Shown here: one piece after another, positions 1 through 7,786 of the stretch
Layout of the letters: each line of letters starts with the position of its first letter
How positions within the stretch are numbered: the stretch's first letter is position 1
Source of the DNA: BM707 sp041592975
GTDB lineage: Bacteria > Desulfobacterota > Desulfuromonadia > Desulfuromonadales > UBA2294
NCBI GenBank assembly: GCA_041592975.1
Contig: JBFHOZ010000022.1
Location: forward strand, 1 to 20,368
Direction of reading: 5' to 3'
DNA length: 20,368 bases
Notes under the pieces: model-generated
Database searches by the model: none
What the model saw: the letters and a program-made list of their open reading frames with translations, nothing else
Told to the model about the DNA's origin: nothing
Made by a program: the position numbers and the translations under genes

Positions 1-1230
1 AACGGTCTGGACCTCCAGCGTGAACATCAGCGCACCGACGGTTTCAGCGCTGATGTCGGCGAGACGGATGGTGCAGTTCGGCCGCCCCGACCGGGCCAGG
101 GCAATGGCGGTCGCCCGCTGCTCGGCCAGCAGCAGCTCGGAGAGACATCTGCCGCCGAGATACGCGAGCTCCGGAACTCCTGCCGGGGGCGGGATCGGCA
201 GCTGCTCCAGCTTGTCCGGAACGATAAAGGTGACCACCTTGTCGAAGGGCCCCTCCATGTAGAGCTGCAGCTGCGAATGCTGGTCGGTCGCCCCGAGGGC
301 CTTGACCGGGGTCGGCCCGACATGAACGGTCGCGCCCGACAGGTCGGCACTCTTGCCGAGGCTCTCCGCCCAGAGCTGCCGGAACCAGTCCGAGACGAGC
401 GCCAGCCTGTCGCTGTACGGCATCATGACGCTGATGTGCACCCCCTTGCCGTAAAGGAGATATTGGATCAGACCGTTCAGGTATGCCGGGTTGGCGAACA
501 GGTCGTCGTTGCGCAGGTGGGGGCTGATAGCCGCCGCCCCGTCCAGCACCCCCCTGACGTCGACGCCGGCCGCGGCCAGGGGGAGCAGGCCGACCGCCGA
601 AAAGACCGAAAATCGGCCGCCGACGCCGGCAGGGATTTCGGCCGAACGATACCCCTCCTCCCTGGCGAGGCGACGCAGCACGCCACGCTCCGGGTCGGTG
701 ACGAGGACGAAGTGATCCCGGAACGATTCGCCGCACGCCTTTTCAACCCAGTCCCGGGCGATCAGGAACTGGCTCATGGTCTCCACCGTCGTTCCCGACT
801 TGCTGACGACGCAGAAGCAGGTCCTGGCAGGATCGAGAAGGTCGAGGAGAGCATTGATGCCGGCCGGATCGACGTTGTCGAGAACGAACAGCCGGGGACG
901 GCCGCCCCGCGCCTGCGGACCGAGCAGGTTATGCGACAGGGGGAGCAGGGCCCTGGCGACGGCGGACGTTCCGAGCGCCGAACCGCCGATACCGAGCACA
1001 ACCAGGTCGTCGCAACGGCCGGCGATATCATCGGCAAGCTCGAGAAGCGCGTCCAGATCCTTCTGGAACGGGAGATCGTAGAACGGCAGCCCCCCCTCCT
1101 GATGCGAGAACATCAGTTCGCCGTGAATCCTGGAGACGTCGGCCGCGGCCGCGGCGAGTTCCGTTTCGGTGACGCCGCAGCGGTCGCCGACGACCTCCGC
1201 CATCAGGTAGGAATAATCAAGCTTCAGCAT
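1..1230 (-). CDS. pgi: Glucose-6-phosphate isomerase (3' end beyond window)
   Basis: It interconverts glucose-6-phosphate and fructose-6-phosphate in the cytoplasm, in glycolysis and gluconeogenesis. The frame stays open from ATG 1230 to the window edge, giving 410 codons with no stop, so the C-terminal part (probably 100 residues or more) is missing. Visible landmarks are a sugar-isomerase (SIS) stretch GIGGSALGTSAVARAL, the phosphate-binding SKSGTTVETMSQF, and AGVGGRFSVFSAVGLLP, which fits the first PGI family signature. The start is supported by a purine-rich GGGAGCGGAG just upstream. The gene overlaps the 3' end of rluB by 14 bases, so it is probably translationally coupled and last or near-last in the M50-scpA-scpB-rluB operon. 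The second PGI signature lies outside the window and cannot be checked. The family assignment is secure. Confidence 0.95.
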   Translation of the reverse strand, partial: MLKLDYSYLMAEVVGDRCGVTETELAAAAADVSRIHGELMFSHQEGGLPFYDLPFQKDLDALLELADDIAGRCDDLVVLGIGGSALGTSAVARALLPLSHNLLGPQARGGRPRLFVLDNVDPAGINALLDLLDPARTCFCVVSKSGTTVETMSQFLIARDWVEKACGESFRDHFVLVTDPERGVLRRLAREEGYRSAEIPAGVGGRFSVFSAVGLLPLAAAGVDVRGVLDGAAAISPHLRNDDLFANPAYLNGLIQYLLYGKGVHISVMMPYSDRLALVSDWFRQLWAESLGKSADLSGATVHVGPTPVKALGATDQHSQLQLYMEGPFDKVVTFIVPDKLEQLPIPPPAGVPELAYLGGRCLSELLLAEQRATAIALARSGRPNCTIRLADISAETVGALMFTLEVQTV

Positions 1231-1972
1231 CACTCCGCTCCCTATTCGACTGCGCCCCCGGCAGGGCCTTCAAGCGCCGGATCTCATCGGCCGTCAACCG
1301 CCGGTACCGACCGGTTTGCAGGTCACGATCGTCCAGGAAGGCGTAGCCGATCCGCCTGAGGCGGCTGACCGGGTAGCCGAGCGCCTCGCACATCCTTCTG
1401 ACCTGCCGATTACGACCTTCGTGGATGGTGATCCGGATCCAGGAGTGGCTACCCGACGTCCCGGAACGGGCGGCTTTCGCCGGCGCCGTCAAGCCGTCCT
1501 CAAGCATGACACCTTTTTCAAGTTTGGCAATTGCCGCGTCGCTGACGATGCCCCTAACCCGGACAAGGTAGGTCTTGTCGACGTGAAAGCTCGGGTGTGA
1601 CAGCCGCTGCGCCAGTTCGCCATCGTTGGTCAGCAGGATCAGCCCCTCGGTGGTCAGGTCGAGCCGGCCGACCGGCACGACCCGCTCGGCGACATCCGTC
1701 AGCAGATCTGACACCACCGGCCGCCCTTCGGGGTCGCGCATGGTCGTGACATAACCGGACGGCTTGTTGAGCAGGATATAAACCTTTTTTTCGGCCAGGC
1801 CGAGCTCCCGCCCGTCGACCGCGATCCGGTCACACCGCGGATCGGCGCTCTCGCCGAGCTGCGCGGTCCGGCCGTTGACCGTCACCCGCCCTGCGACGAT
1901 CCAGCGTTCCGCTTCGCGGCGGGACGCCAGGCCAACTGCGGCGATAATTTTTTGCAGGCGTTGTTTGTCCAT
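1217..1972 (-). CDS. rluB: Pseudouridine synthase, RsuA/RluB family (23S rRNA)
   Basis: It is predicted to isomerise a uridine in rRNA, probably 23S (RluB type). From ATG 1972 it has 251 residues. An N-terminal S4 RNA-binding domain (about residues 1-60, with LQKIIAAVGLASRREAERWI) is followed by the synthase domain. The catalytic-aspartate motif reads GRLDLTTEGLILLTNDG, and EGRNRQVRRM is the usual late motif. The start is uncertain. ATG 1972 gives the family-typical N-terminus MDKQRLQ but has no good Shine-Dalgarno and sits directly against a terminator-like hairpin. An in-frame TTG at 2008 overlaps the scpB stop, has GAAGAG and GAGAGGG upstream, and would add 12 residues. The distinction between RluB and RsuA/RluE-like specificity is inferred from the scpAB-rluB order known in many bacteria. 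Confidence 0.9.
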   Translation of the reverse strand: MDKQRLQKIIAAVGLASRREAERWIVAGRVTVNGRTAQLGESADPRCDRIAVDGRELGLAEKKVYILLNKPSGYVTTMRDPEGRPVVSDLLTDVAERVVPVGRLDLTTEGLILLTNDGELAQRLSHPSFHVDKTYLVRVRGIVSDAAIAKLEKGVMLEDGLTAPAKAARSGTSGSHSWIRITIHEGRNRQVRRMCEALGYPVSRLRRIGYAFLDDRDLQTGRYRRLTADEIRRLKALPGAQSNRERSDAEA

Positions 1973-1998
1973 AAACAAAAGCCGGGCATCACCCGGCT
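1973..1998 (-). terminator. Terminator-like hairpin against the rluB start
   Basis: On the minus strand, AGCCGGG, a five-base loop TGATG, and CCCGGCT form a perfect 7-bp stem (1980-1998). It is followed by TTTGTTT, which ends exactly where the rluB ATG begins. This has the form of an intrinsic terminator, but it lies inside an operon. It may act as an attenuator, be neutralised by ribosomes that start at TTG 2008 and translate through it, or hide the initiation region of rluB. Confidence 0.6.
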
Positions 1999-2004
1999 CG
2001 CAGA

Positions 2005-2595
2005 TCAATCAGGCTCTTCGCCCTCTCCGCCGTGAACGGAAACAGCGACGGAGTTTTCCATTCCGGCATCGGCAAGTTCGGACGACAGGTCGCTGAACTC
2101 CTTGAGCGTCGGCAGCGCCGAGAGATCGCGCATGCCGAAGAACTCGAGGAACTCCTTGCTGGTTCCGTAGATCAGCGGCCGGCCCGGCACGTCCTTCTTG
2201 CCGAGAATCCTGATAAGCTGTTTTTCCAGCAGTGTCTTGAACACCCCGCCCGAATCGACCCCGCGCAGGTACTCGACCTCGGCGCGCGTGACCGGTTGGC
2301 GGTAGGCGATGATCGCCAGGGTTTCCAGCGCGGCCCGGGAAAACCGGAACGGCCGGGACTTGACAAGCTGCTGGATCGCCTCAGAGCACTCCGGCCGGGT
2401 CCGGAACTGGAACCCCTCGGCCACCTCCTCCAGGATGATCCCCCTGTCGGCGCCTTCGTATTCCTGCTGCAGGTCGTTGAGGACCGCCCTGACATCCCCT
2501 TTCTTCATTTCGAGGATCTCGGCGATCCGGTCGACCCTGAGCGGCGACTCCGAGACGAATACCAGCGCTTCGATCTGTTTGCGGTGTTCAGGCAT
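2005..2595 (-). CDS. scpB: Segregation and condensation protein B
   Basis: ScpB is the winged-helix kite subunit that joins ScpA and SMC in the bacterial condensin complex for chromosome compaction and segregation. The predicted product is 196 residues, close to the family norm. Typical sequence includes KQIEALVFVSESPLRVDRI near the N-terminus and the conserved core LETLAIIAYRQPVTRAEVE followed by RGVDSGG, then GRPLIYGTSKEFLEFFG. ATG 2595 was chosen because MPEHRKQIEAL matches the family start and because it overlaps the scpA stop by 8 bases (ATGCCTGA), implying translational coupling. A GGGGGATG stretch upstream may be the ribosome site. Upstream in-frame starts at 2610 and 2631 would lie inside scpA and look less likely. 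The C-terminal tail is acidic (GGEGEEPD). Confidence 0.95.
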   Translation of the reverse strand: MPEHRKQIEALVFVSESPLRVDRIAEILEMKKGDVRAVLNDLQQEYEGADRGIILEEVAEGFQFRTRPECSEAIQQLVKSRPFRFSRAALETLAIIAYRQPVTRAEVEYLRGVDSGGVFKTLLEKQLIRILGKKDVPGRPLIYGTSKEFLEFFGMRDLSALPTLKEFSDLSSELADAGMENSVAVSVHGGEGEEPD

Positions 2596-3358
2596 AGCCA
2601 AGCGTATCATCCCCCAGTTCAACGGCGGCAAGGTCGTCCTCGACCACGGCCGGGTAGAGCCAGATGCTGCCGCACCTGGTGTTCTGCATCAGGCGGACAA
2701 GCCGCATCTTCACCAGTTCGAGCATCGCCAGGAACGAGACGACGACCATCGGCCGGTCGGGCGTACCGTCGAAGATCTCCATGAACGCGAGACTGTCCCT
2801 GCCGCTCAACAGGCCGAGGATCGAATTGATCCGTTCCGATACCGTCAGCTTCTCGATATTGATTTCATGGATGTAAGGATCCGAGGTCTCCTTCAGCAGT
2901 CGCTGGAAAGCCTCGACCAGCTCGAAGATGCCGACGGCGATCATCTCCTCGTCCTCCTGGCCGACGACCAGCTCCGGCGACGGGAACTTACGGGCGAAGA
3001 CATCCCGGTTGAGACAGGGCATCCCCCCCAGGGTTTCGCCGGCGTCCTTGTATTTCTGGTACTCGAGAAGGCGCCGGACCAGCTCGGCGCGCGGGTCGAT
3101 CTCCTCCTCGTCCGCCTCCTCGTCGTCGTGCACGGGGAGCAGCATTTTCGACTTGATGTGCAGCAGGGTCGCCGCCATCAGCAGAAACTCGCCGGCGACG
3201 TCGAGGTTGAGGCTCTTCATCGAATCGAGAACGGCCAGGTACTGCTCGGTGATCGCGGCGACCTGGATGTCGTAGATGTCCATCTCGTTCTTCTTGATGA
3301 GATGGAGCAGAAGATCGAGCGGACCCTCGAAGTTCTCGATTTTGATCTCGTAAGCCAT
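2588..3358 (-). CDS. scpA: Segregation and condensation protein A (kleisin)
   Basis: ScpA is the kleisin subunit bridging SMC heads and binding ScpB. The product is 256 residues, normal for the family. The N-terminal motif YEIKIENFEGPLDLLLHLI is diagnostic and is followed by KNEMDIYDIQVAAITEQYL and by EFLLMAATLLHIKSKMLLP. A strongly acidic linker (about residues 98-108, DDEEADEEEIDPR) follows, then a helical C-terminal domain ending in a winged-helix segment. ATG 3358 lies six bases after the stop of the M50 protease gene, and the 3' end overlaps scpB. All three are therefore very probably co-transcribed. Nothing unusual was seen. Confidence 0.96.
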   Translation of the reverse strand: MAYEIKIENFEGPLDLLLHLIKKNEMDIYDIQVAAITEQYLAVLDSMKSLNLDVAGEFLLMAATLLHIKSKMLLPVHDDEEADEEEIDPRAELVRRLLEYQKYKDAGETLGGMPCLNRDVFARKFPSPELVVGQEDEEMIAVGIFELVEAFQRLLKETSDPYIHEINIEKLTVSERINSILGLLSGRDSLAFMEIFDGTPDRPMVVVSFLAMLELVKMRLVRLMQNTRCGSIWLYPAVVEDDLAAVELGDDTLGYA

Positions 3359-3364
3359 CCGCGG

Positions 3365-4042
3365 TCAATGCCCGAGCAGGAAGCGCATCACCTTGTCGAC
3401 CACGACGACCTGGGGACCGGCGAAAACGGCAACCACCGAAAACACCAGCGGCGCCAGGAAAAGCCGCCAGACATCGGTGAAGAAGATGACGAACAGCAGC
3501 AGGATGAAACCGAACGGTTCGATCCGCGCCAAAATCTCCGCCTGCTTCGGCGGCAGCAGGCCGGTCATCACCATGCCGCCGTCAAGCGGCGGAATCGGGA
3601 TCAGGTTGAAGACGGCGAGGATAACGTTCACGTACAGCCCGAAAGCCGCCATCAGCCGGACCGGCTCGACGACCATCGCCCCGTCCGCGGCGAGCGGTTC
3701 CGGCAGGAGCGTCAGGCCGCGGAGCAGCAGGGCGAACAGTGCCGCCAGCAGAAAGTTGCTGATCGGTCCGGCCAACGCGACCAGCACCATCCCCTTTTTC
3801 GGCGCCTGCATGTTCCGGAAGTTCACCGGCACGGGGCGGGCCCATCCGAAACCGAAAAAGAGCAGGGCGAGCGTGCCGACCGGGTCGAGGTGCCGCAGCG
3901 GGTTGAAGGTCAGACGGCCGAGCAGCCGCGCCGTCGGGTCCCCCATCCTGTCGGCAACGTAACCATGCGAAACCTCATGGATGGTGACTGCCAGAAGGGC
4001 CGGAACGAGCATGATCGATATTTTCGAAAGGATCGATTCCAC
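3365..4042 (-). CDS. Site-2-protease-type membrane metalloprotease (peptidase M50B)
   Basis: This is a predicted integral-membrane zinc protease of the short rhomboid-independent S2P type, with no PDZ domain. In 225 residues it shows the zinc motif HEVSH (22-26) in the first hydrophobic helix. A third zinc ligand is expected from NLIPIPPLDGG (146-156, Asp154). Several hydrophobic segments are visible (about 8-25, 55-68, 87-108, 133-150, 177-190, 194-210). The substrate is unknown. The start is a GTG at 4042 without an obvious Shine-Dalgarno. An ATG at 4012 would remove 10 residues and is an alternative. It is the first gene of the scpA-scpB-rluB-pgi run and lies just downstream of a promoter-like sequence. 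An M50 gene directly upstream of scpAB is a familiar order, but no functional link is established. Confidence 0.92.
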   Translation of the reverse strand: MESILSKISIMLVPALLAVTIHEVSHGYVADRMGDPTARLLGRLTFNPLRHLDPVGTLALLFFGFGWARPVPVNFRNMQAPKKGMVLVALAGPISNFLLAALFALLLRGLTLLPEPLAADGAMVVEPVRLMAAFGLYVNVILAVFNLIPIPPLDGGMVMTGLLPPKQAEILARIEPFGFILLLFVIFFTDVWRLFLAPLVFSVVAVFAGPQVVVVDKVMRFLLGH

Positions 4043-4084
4043 CTGGAGTTATCCGCAGGGCAAATAATGAAAGCCAATCACGCT

Positions 4085-4114
4085 GTTGTATCAGATCGAT
4101 TCCGCCAAAGTCAA
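4085..4114 (-). promoter_or_regulatory. Sigma70-like promoter for the M50-scpA-scpB-rluB-pgi operon
   Basis: On the minus strand, TTGACT (4109-4114) is followed 18 bases later by TACAAC (4085-4090), preceded by TG one base earlier as in extended -10 elements. It lies about 43 bases from the GTG of the M50 gene. The -35 differs from consensus at one position and the -10 at two. No other promoter-like pair was noticed in this gap. Confidence 0.55.
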
Positions 4115-4131
4115 CAACACTGATCAGGGGG

Positions 4132-4164
4132 CGAACCGGCAGGAAAAAGACCCCTCGAACCGGC
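4132..4164. repeat. Pair of exact 9-bp direct repeats upstream of the M50 promoter
   Basis: CGAACCGGC occurs at 4132-4140 and again at 4156-4164, a period of 24 bases. The two copies lie just after the stop of the nucleotidyltransferase gene and some 20-50 bases upstream of the -35 box of the next transcription unit. They could be coincidence in GC-rich DNA or a tandem protein-binding site. No terminator hairpin was found here for the upstream gene. Confidence 0.4.
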
Positions 4165-4166
4165 CG

Positions 4167-6809
4167 TCATGTCGCTATCAGTCTGGAAAATCGCTTCCTG
4201 ACCAGACCGATCTCCTCGTCCCTGCTCGCAACGCGACCGTTCAGGCGGGCGTCGAGCAGGGCATCGAGAATCTTCTTGTAGTGCGGCCCCTCCGGGATGC
4301 CGAGGAGGGCCAGGTCGTTGCCGTTGAGGGCTGTCTTCACCTTCCGCAGGCTGGTGTAGTAACCGGAAATCCATTGCCTGACCTCCTCCGACCGGCAGCG
4401 GACCATCAGGTACAGGATCGTCTCCGGCGAGAGCGGCGTCAGCCAGCGATAGATCTCGCTGTTTTTCGGAGCGACCTTGCGGTTGCGGCGGCGGAGGAAC
4501 CGGCGTTGAACATCGTGGGCGGCCTTCCTCTCCTCGTTGATCAGCCGGTCGATCTTCGGGGGAACCCCAAGGCGTTTGCAGAATTCGCGCACGGCGGCAA
4601 GCGGCAGTTCGGACACCAGGCAGAGCAGGTAGACCAGCCAGGAGCGGCACTGCTGCCCGGTATAAAGCAGGTCGTGCCAGTGAATGACCCGACCGGCCTC
4701 GATGAACTCCTCCTCGAGCGTCCGGCTCCATTTCAGGCCGGGGTGCAGGTAGCCGAGCAGACCGAACTCCGACATCCGCAGCAGGGAGGAGACCGGATCC
4801 GGTTCGCGGAAGATGATCACCAGCTCGTTGTAGACCCGCGGGCCGGCGACCTTGTCGACGAACCCCATGCGCACGGCGCTTCTGAGCAGCGATTCGGTGT
4901 GCCGACCGAGCCTGAAACCGAGCCGCTGTTCGAAGCGGATGGCCCTGAAGACCCGCGTCGGATCCTCGACGAAGCTCAGGTTGTGCAGAACCCTGATCGC
5001 CTTCTGGCGAAGGTCCTTCTGCGCCTGGTAATAATCGATCAGTTCGCCGAAGATCTCGGGATTCAACGCCATCGCCAACGTGTTGATGGTGAAATCGCGG
5101 CGGAACAGGTCGAGCTTGATGGAGGCGCGCTCGACATCCGGCAGGGCCCCGGGAGCCATGTAATACTCCATCCGGGTCGAAGCGATGTCGATCTTGAAGT
5201 CGTCGGGGAAGATCAGGACGGCGGTGCCGAACTTCTGGTGCGACCTGACCCGGCAGTCCTTGCCGGCGGCAAAGGCCCGGGCGAACCCGATGCCGTCCCC
5301 CTCGACGACGATGTCGATGTCGAGGTTCCGTTGTCGCAACAGCAGGTCGCGGACGAAACCGCCGACGGCATAGATTCCGACCCCCTCCTCCTCGGCGCAA
5401 CGCCCGAGCTCCCGGAGCAGCTCCACCAGGTGCTTCGGCAGCTGATCCTGCAGCAGCTTGACCAGTTGCTTCCGCTTGATGGTGTGCTGCCGCTGGTCGT
5501 CATGGCCGGTCGCCATCGCCCGCCCTTCGCTCACCAGGTGGCGCAGCAGATCGGTCCGGGTGATGACGCCGACCAGCGTTCTGTCGTCGACAACCGGGAC
5601 GATCCGCTGACCGATGCCGACGATCATCTCCTGCAGGCGGTCGATCGAGGTGTCGGGTGCAACCGCTTCGAGGTCGGTCGTCATGTAGTCCCGGACCGGT
5701 TCGTCGGAGAGTTCGTGATGTGCCGCCTTGTCGGCCGTCTGACGGGTGAGGACTCCGGTCACCGCGCCCTGGTCGACCACCGGCAGGGCATTGAGGTTGT
5801 AACGGGTGAGAACACTTCGCGCCTCGCCGATCGACGACGCCGCCTCGACGGCCTTGACCGGCGACGACATCAGGTGGCGCGCCTGCCACTGCGGCTTGAC
5901 CTGCTTTTTCAGCACTTCCGGGAGCCGATCGAGGATCTGCACCAGGGTCAGGTCGCGAACGGTTCCCGACGCGGCGTAGGCGTGACCGCCGCCGCCGAAC
6001 GCGGCGAGGATCTCGCCGACATGCACCTCGGGAATGCGCGAGCGGCCGACCATGAAGGTGCGGTCCCCCATGCGCACCGCGACCAGCAGGGCATCGAGGC
6101 TTTCCATATCCTTCAGCTTGTGCGCCAGAACCGCCAGGTCGCCGACGAAATGCTCGGCCGAAGCGTGGGCGATGGAGATGTCGATGCCGTTGACGTTGAG
6201 CACCGTCCGGTTCTGGATCAGGTCGTGCAGCAGCGCCACCTGGTCGGCGGTCAGCTCCTGGGTCAAAAAGTCGGCAACCGCGTTGAGGTTCGCACCGCAG
6301 GAGAGGAGGAAAGCGGCCGCCTGGAAGTCACGCTCGGTGGTCGAGTTGAAGAGCAGGCTGCCGGTATCCTCGTAGAGCCCGAGCATCATCAGCGTCGCCT
6401 CGTCCGGATCGGGGCGAATCCCCTCCGCCATGAACCGGTGGGCGAAGATCGTCACCGTCGCGCCGACCGGCTCGATCAGCGAAAATTCGGGTTTCAGACG
6501 CGTGTCGACGGGGTGGTGATCGTAGACGTGGATGGCGACGCCCGGGCGGGCGGCGACCGCGTCGAAAGGGCCGATCCGGTCGGGCTGGCAGACGTCGACC
6601 AGGATCAGGCGGCTCACCTTTTCGAGGTCGATGTCCTTGATGCGCTTGAAATTGTAGGCGTAGACGGTGCTTCTCAGGAAGAATTCGCGCAGGCTTCTTT
6701 CCTGGGCGCCGGGGAAGACCATCTCGGCGTCCGGATAGAGCTTTTTGGCCGCGATCATGGCGCCGAGACAGTCGAAGTCGGCGTTGATGTGGGTGGTGAT
6801 GACGTCCAT
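4167..6809 (-). CDS. DHH/DHHA1-CBS-CBS-tRNA nucleotidyltransferase/poly(A) polymerase fusion
   Basis: This 880-residue protein has three parts. Residues 1-300 form a DHH/DHHA1 phosphoesterase with H7, D11, D13, D72, DHHP (97-100), D148 and GGGGHAYAA (272-280). Residues about 311-425 hold two CBS domains. The rest is a class II nucleotidyltransferase: GGFVRD (483-488), the metal pair DID (497-499), the loop region TRMEYYMAPG followed by RRDFTINTLA (570-579), and EDPTRVFRAIRFE (615-627). Enzymes of this family add CCA, CC or A to tRNA 3' ends, or poly(A) to RNA; sequence alone does not decide which. The related Geobacter sulfurreducens is reported to carry separate C-adding, A-adding and poly(A) enzymes. 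The DHH half resembles nanoRNA/RecJ-type phosphoesterases, and CBS pairs commonly sense adenosine nucleotides. ATG 6809 has AGGGAG upstream. The gene follows pyrD by 34 bases. Confidence 0.92.
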   Translation of the reverse strand: MDVITTHINADFDCLGAMIAAKKLYPDAEMVFPGAQERSLREFFLRSTVYAYNFKRIKDIDLEKVSRLILVDVCQPDRIGPFDAVAARPGVAIHVYDHHPVDTRLKPEFSLIEPVGATVTIFAHRFMAEGIRPDPDEATLMMLGLYEDTGSLLFNSTTERDFQAAAFLLSCGANLNAVADFLTQELTADQVALLHDLIQNRTVLNVNGIDISIAHASAEHFVGDLAVLAHKLKDMESLDALLVAVRMGDRTFMVGRSRIPEVHVGEILAAFGGGGHAYAASGTVRDLTLVQILDRLPEVLKKQVKPQWQARHLMSSPVKAVEAASSIGEARSVLTRYNLNALPVVDQGAVTGVLTRQTADKAAHHELSDEPVRDYMTTDLEAVAPDTSIDRLQEMIVGIGQRIVPVVDDRTLVGVITRTDLLRHLVSEGRAMATGHDDQRQHTIKRKQLVKLLQDQLPKHLVELLRELGRCAEEEGVGIYAVGGFVRDLLLRQRNLDIDIVVEGDGIGFARAFAAGKDCRVRSHQKFGTAVLIFPDDFKIDIASTRMEYYMAPGALPDVERASIKLDLFRRDFTINTLAMALNPEIFGELIDYYQAQKDLRQKAIRVLHNLSFVEDPTRVFRAIRFEQRLGFRLGRHTESLLRSAVRMGFVDKVAGPRVYNELVIIFREPDPVSSLLRMSEFGLLGYLHPGLKWSRTLEEEFIEAGRVIHWHDLLYTGQQCRSWLVYLLCLVSELPLAAVREFCKRLGVPPKIDRLINEERKAAHDVQRRFLRRRNRKVAPKNSEIYRWLTPLSPETILYLMVRCRSEEVRQWISGYYTSLRKVKTALNGNDLALLGIPEGPHYKKILDALLDARLNGRVASRDEEIGLVRKRFSRLIAT

Positions 6810-6843
6810 TTCCGGCGACGCTCCCTGGCGGAACGGCAGCCGG

Positions 6844-7785
6844 TCAGATATTCAGACTGCCGATCAGTTCGTTGATGTCGTCGATCCCCTCATCGACCAG
6901 GAACTCCTCGATCCCCTCGATGACCGTGATCATGGCGGCCGGGTCGACAAAATTGGCCGTGCCGACCTGCACCGCCCTGGCCCCGGCAATCAGAAATTCC
7001 AGCGCGTCCATGGCCCGGACGATGCCGCCGACGCCGATTACCGGAATTTTAACACTTTGCACGACCTGGTGCACCATGCGGACGGCGATCGGCCGGATCG
7101 CCGGCCCGGAGAGACCGCCGGTCCGGTTGGCGAGGCGCGGCTTGCGGGTATGGATGTCGATCGACATGCCGGTCAGGGTGTTGATGCAGCTGATGGCGTC
7201 GGCGCCGGCCTCCTCGACCGCCCGGGCGATGACGGTGATGTCGGTCACGTTCGGCGTCAGTTTGACGATCAGCGGCTTCTTCAGATTCTTCCGCACCAGC
7301 GCGACGACCTCGCCGGCCGCTCGCGGGTCGGTCCCGAAGACGATGCCGCCGGCCTTGACGTTCGGACAGGAGATGTTCAGTTCGGCGCCGGCGATCGCGT
7401 CGATATCGTCCAGCCGGCGGGCGACTTCGCCGTACTCCTCGAGGGTGTTGCCGAAAAAGTTGACAATCGTCGGGGTGTCGACCTTTTCCAGGAAGGGGGC
7501 CTTGTGCTTGATGAAGGCGTCGACGCCGACGTTCTGCAGGCCGATGGCGTTAAGCATGCCGCTGATCGTCTCGGCGATGCGGGGGGTCGGGTTGCCGGCT
7601 TTCGGTTTCAGCGACAGCCCCTTGGTGACGATGGCGCCGATCCGTTCAAGGTCGAGAAACGGTTCGTACTCCTCGCCGTAGCCGAAGGTCCCCGATGCCG
7701 GCATGACCGGGTTGCGCATCCGGATGCCGGCGATGTCCACCGCCAGATTGGGCCGCATGGCCTTCTTCTCCATATTCGCACTCAT
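6844..7785 (-). CDS. pyrD: Dihydroorotate dehydrogenase B, catalytic (FMN) subunit
   Basis: It oxidises dihydroorotate to orotate in de novo pyrimidine synthesis. The class 1B enzyme works with PyrK and passes electrons to NAD. It has 313 residues from ATG 7785. Motifs include RNPVMPASGTFGYG (substrate/FMN region), NISCPN with the class 1 catalytic cysteine, IVKLTPNVTDI, NTLTGMSIDI, and the FMN phosphate-binding GVGGIVRAMDALEFLIAGA followed by VQVGTANF. The start was chosen because GAGGGG lies 10 bases upstream and the open frame further upstream overlaps pyrK and has no family similarity. pyrK ends one base before this start, so the two are tightly coupled. The N-terminus (MSANMEKKAM) is a few residues longer than usual, and an internal Met could be used instead. 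Confidence 0.96.
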   Translation of the reverse strand: MSANMEKKAMRPNLAVDIAGIRMRNPVMPASGTFGYGEEYEPFLDLERIGAIVTKGLSLKPKAGNPTPRIAETISGMLNAIGLQNVGVDAFIKHKAPFLEKVDTPTIVNFFGNTLEEYGEVARRLDDIDAIAGAELNISCPNVKAGGIVFGTDPRAAGEVVALVRKNLKKPLIVKLTPNVTDITVIARAVEEAGADAISCINTLTGMSIDIHTRKPRLANRTGGLSGPAIRPIAVRMVHQVVQSVKIPVIGVGGIVRAMDALEFLIAGARAVQVGTANFVDPAAMITVIEGIEEFLVDEGIDDINELIGSLNI

Positions 7786-7786
7786 T

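Noticed and set aside
2309..4123. 604-codon plus-strand open frame opposite scpB, scpA and the M50 gene
   Set aside because: It is antisense to three family-assigned genes, with repetitive Gln/Asp/Arg content and no domain.
4115..4166. Intrinsic terminator for the nucleotidyltransferase gene, suggested by a CTTTTTCC tract
   Set aside because: The T run is not preceded by a paired stem; the flanking GCCGGTTCG copies are direct, not inverted, repeats.
4086..6875. 929-codon open frame on the plus strand
   Set aside because: It lies wholly opposite the DHH-CBS-nucleotidyltransferase gene, has low-complexity Asp/Gln/Arg/Val-rich sequence and no recognisable domain. Long antisense frames are expected in GC-rich genes with strong third-position bias.
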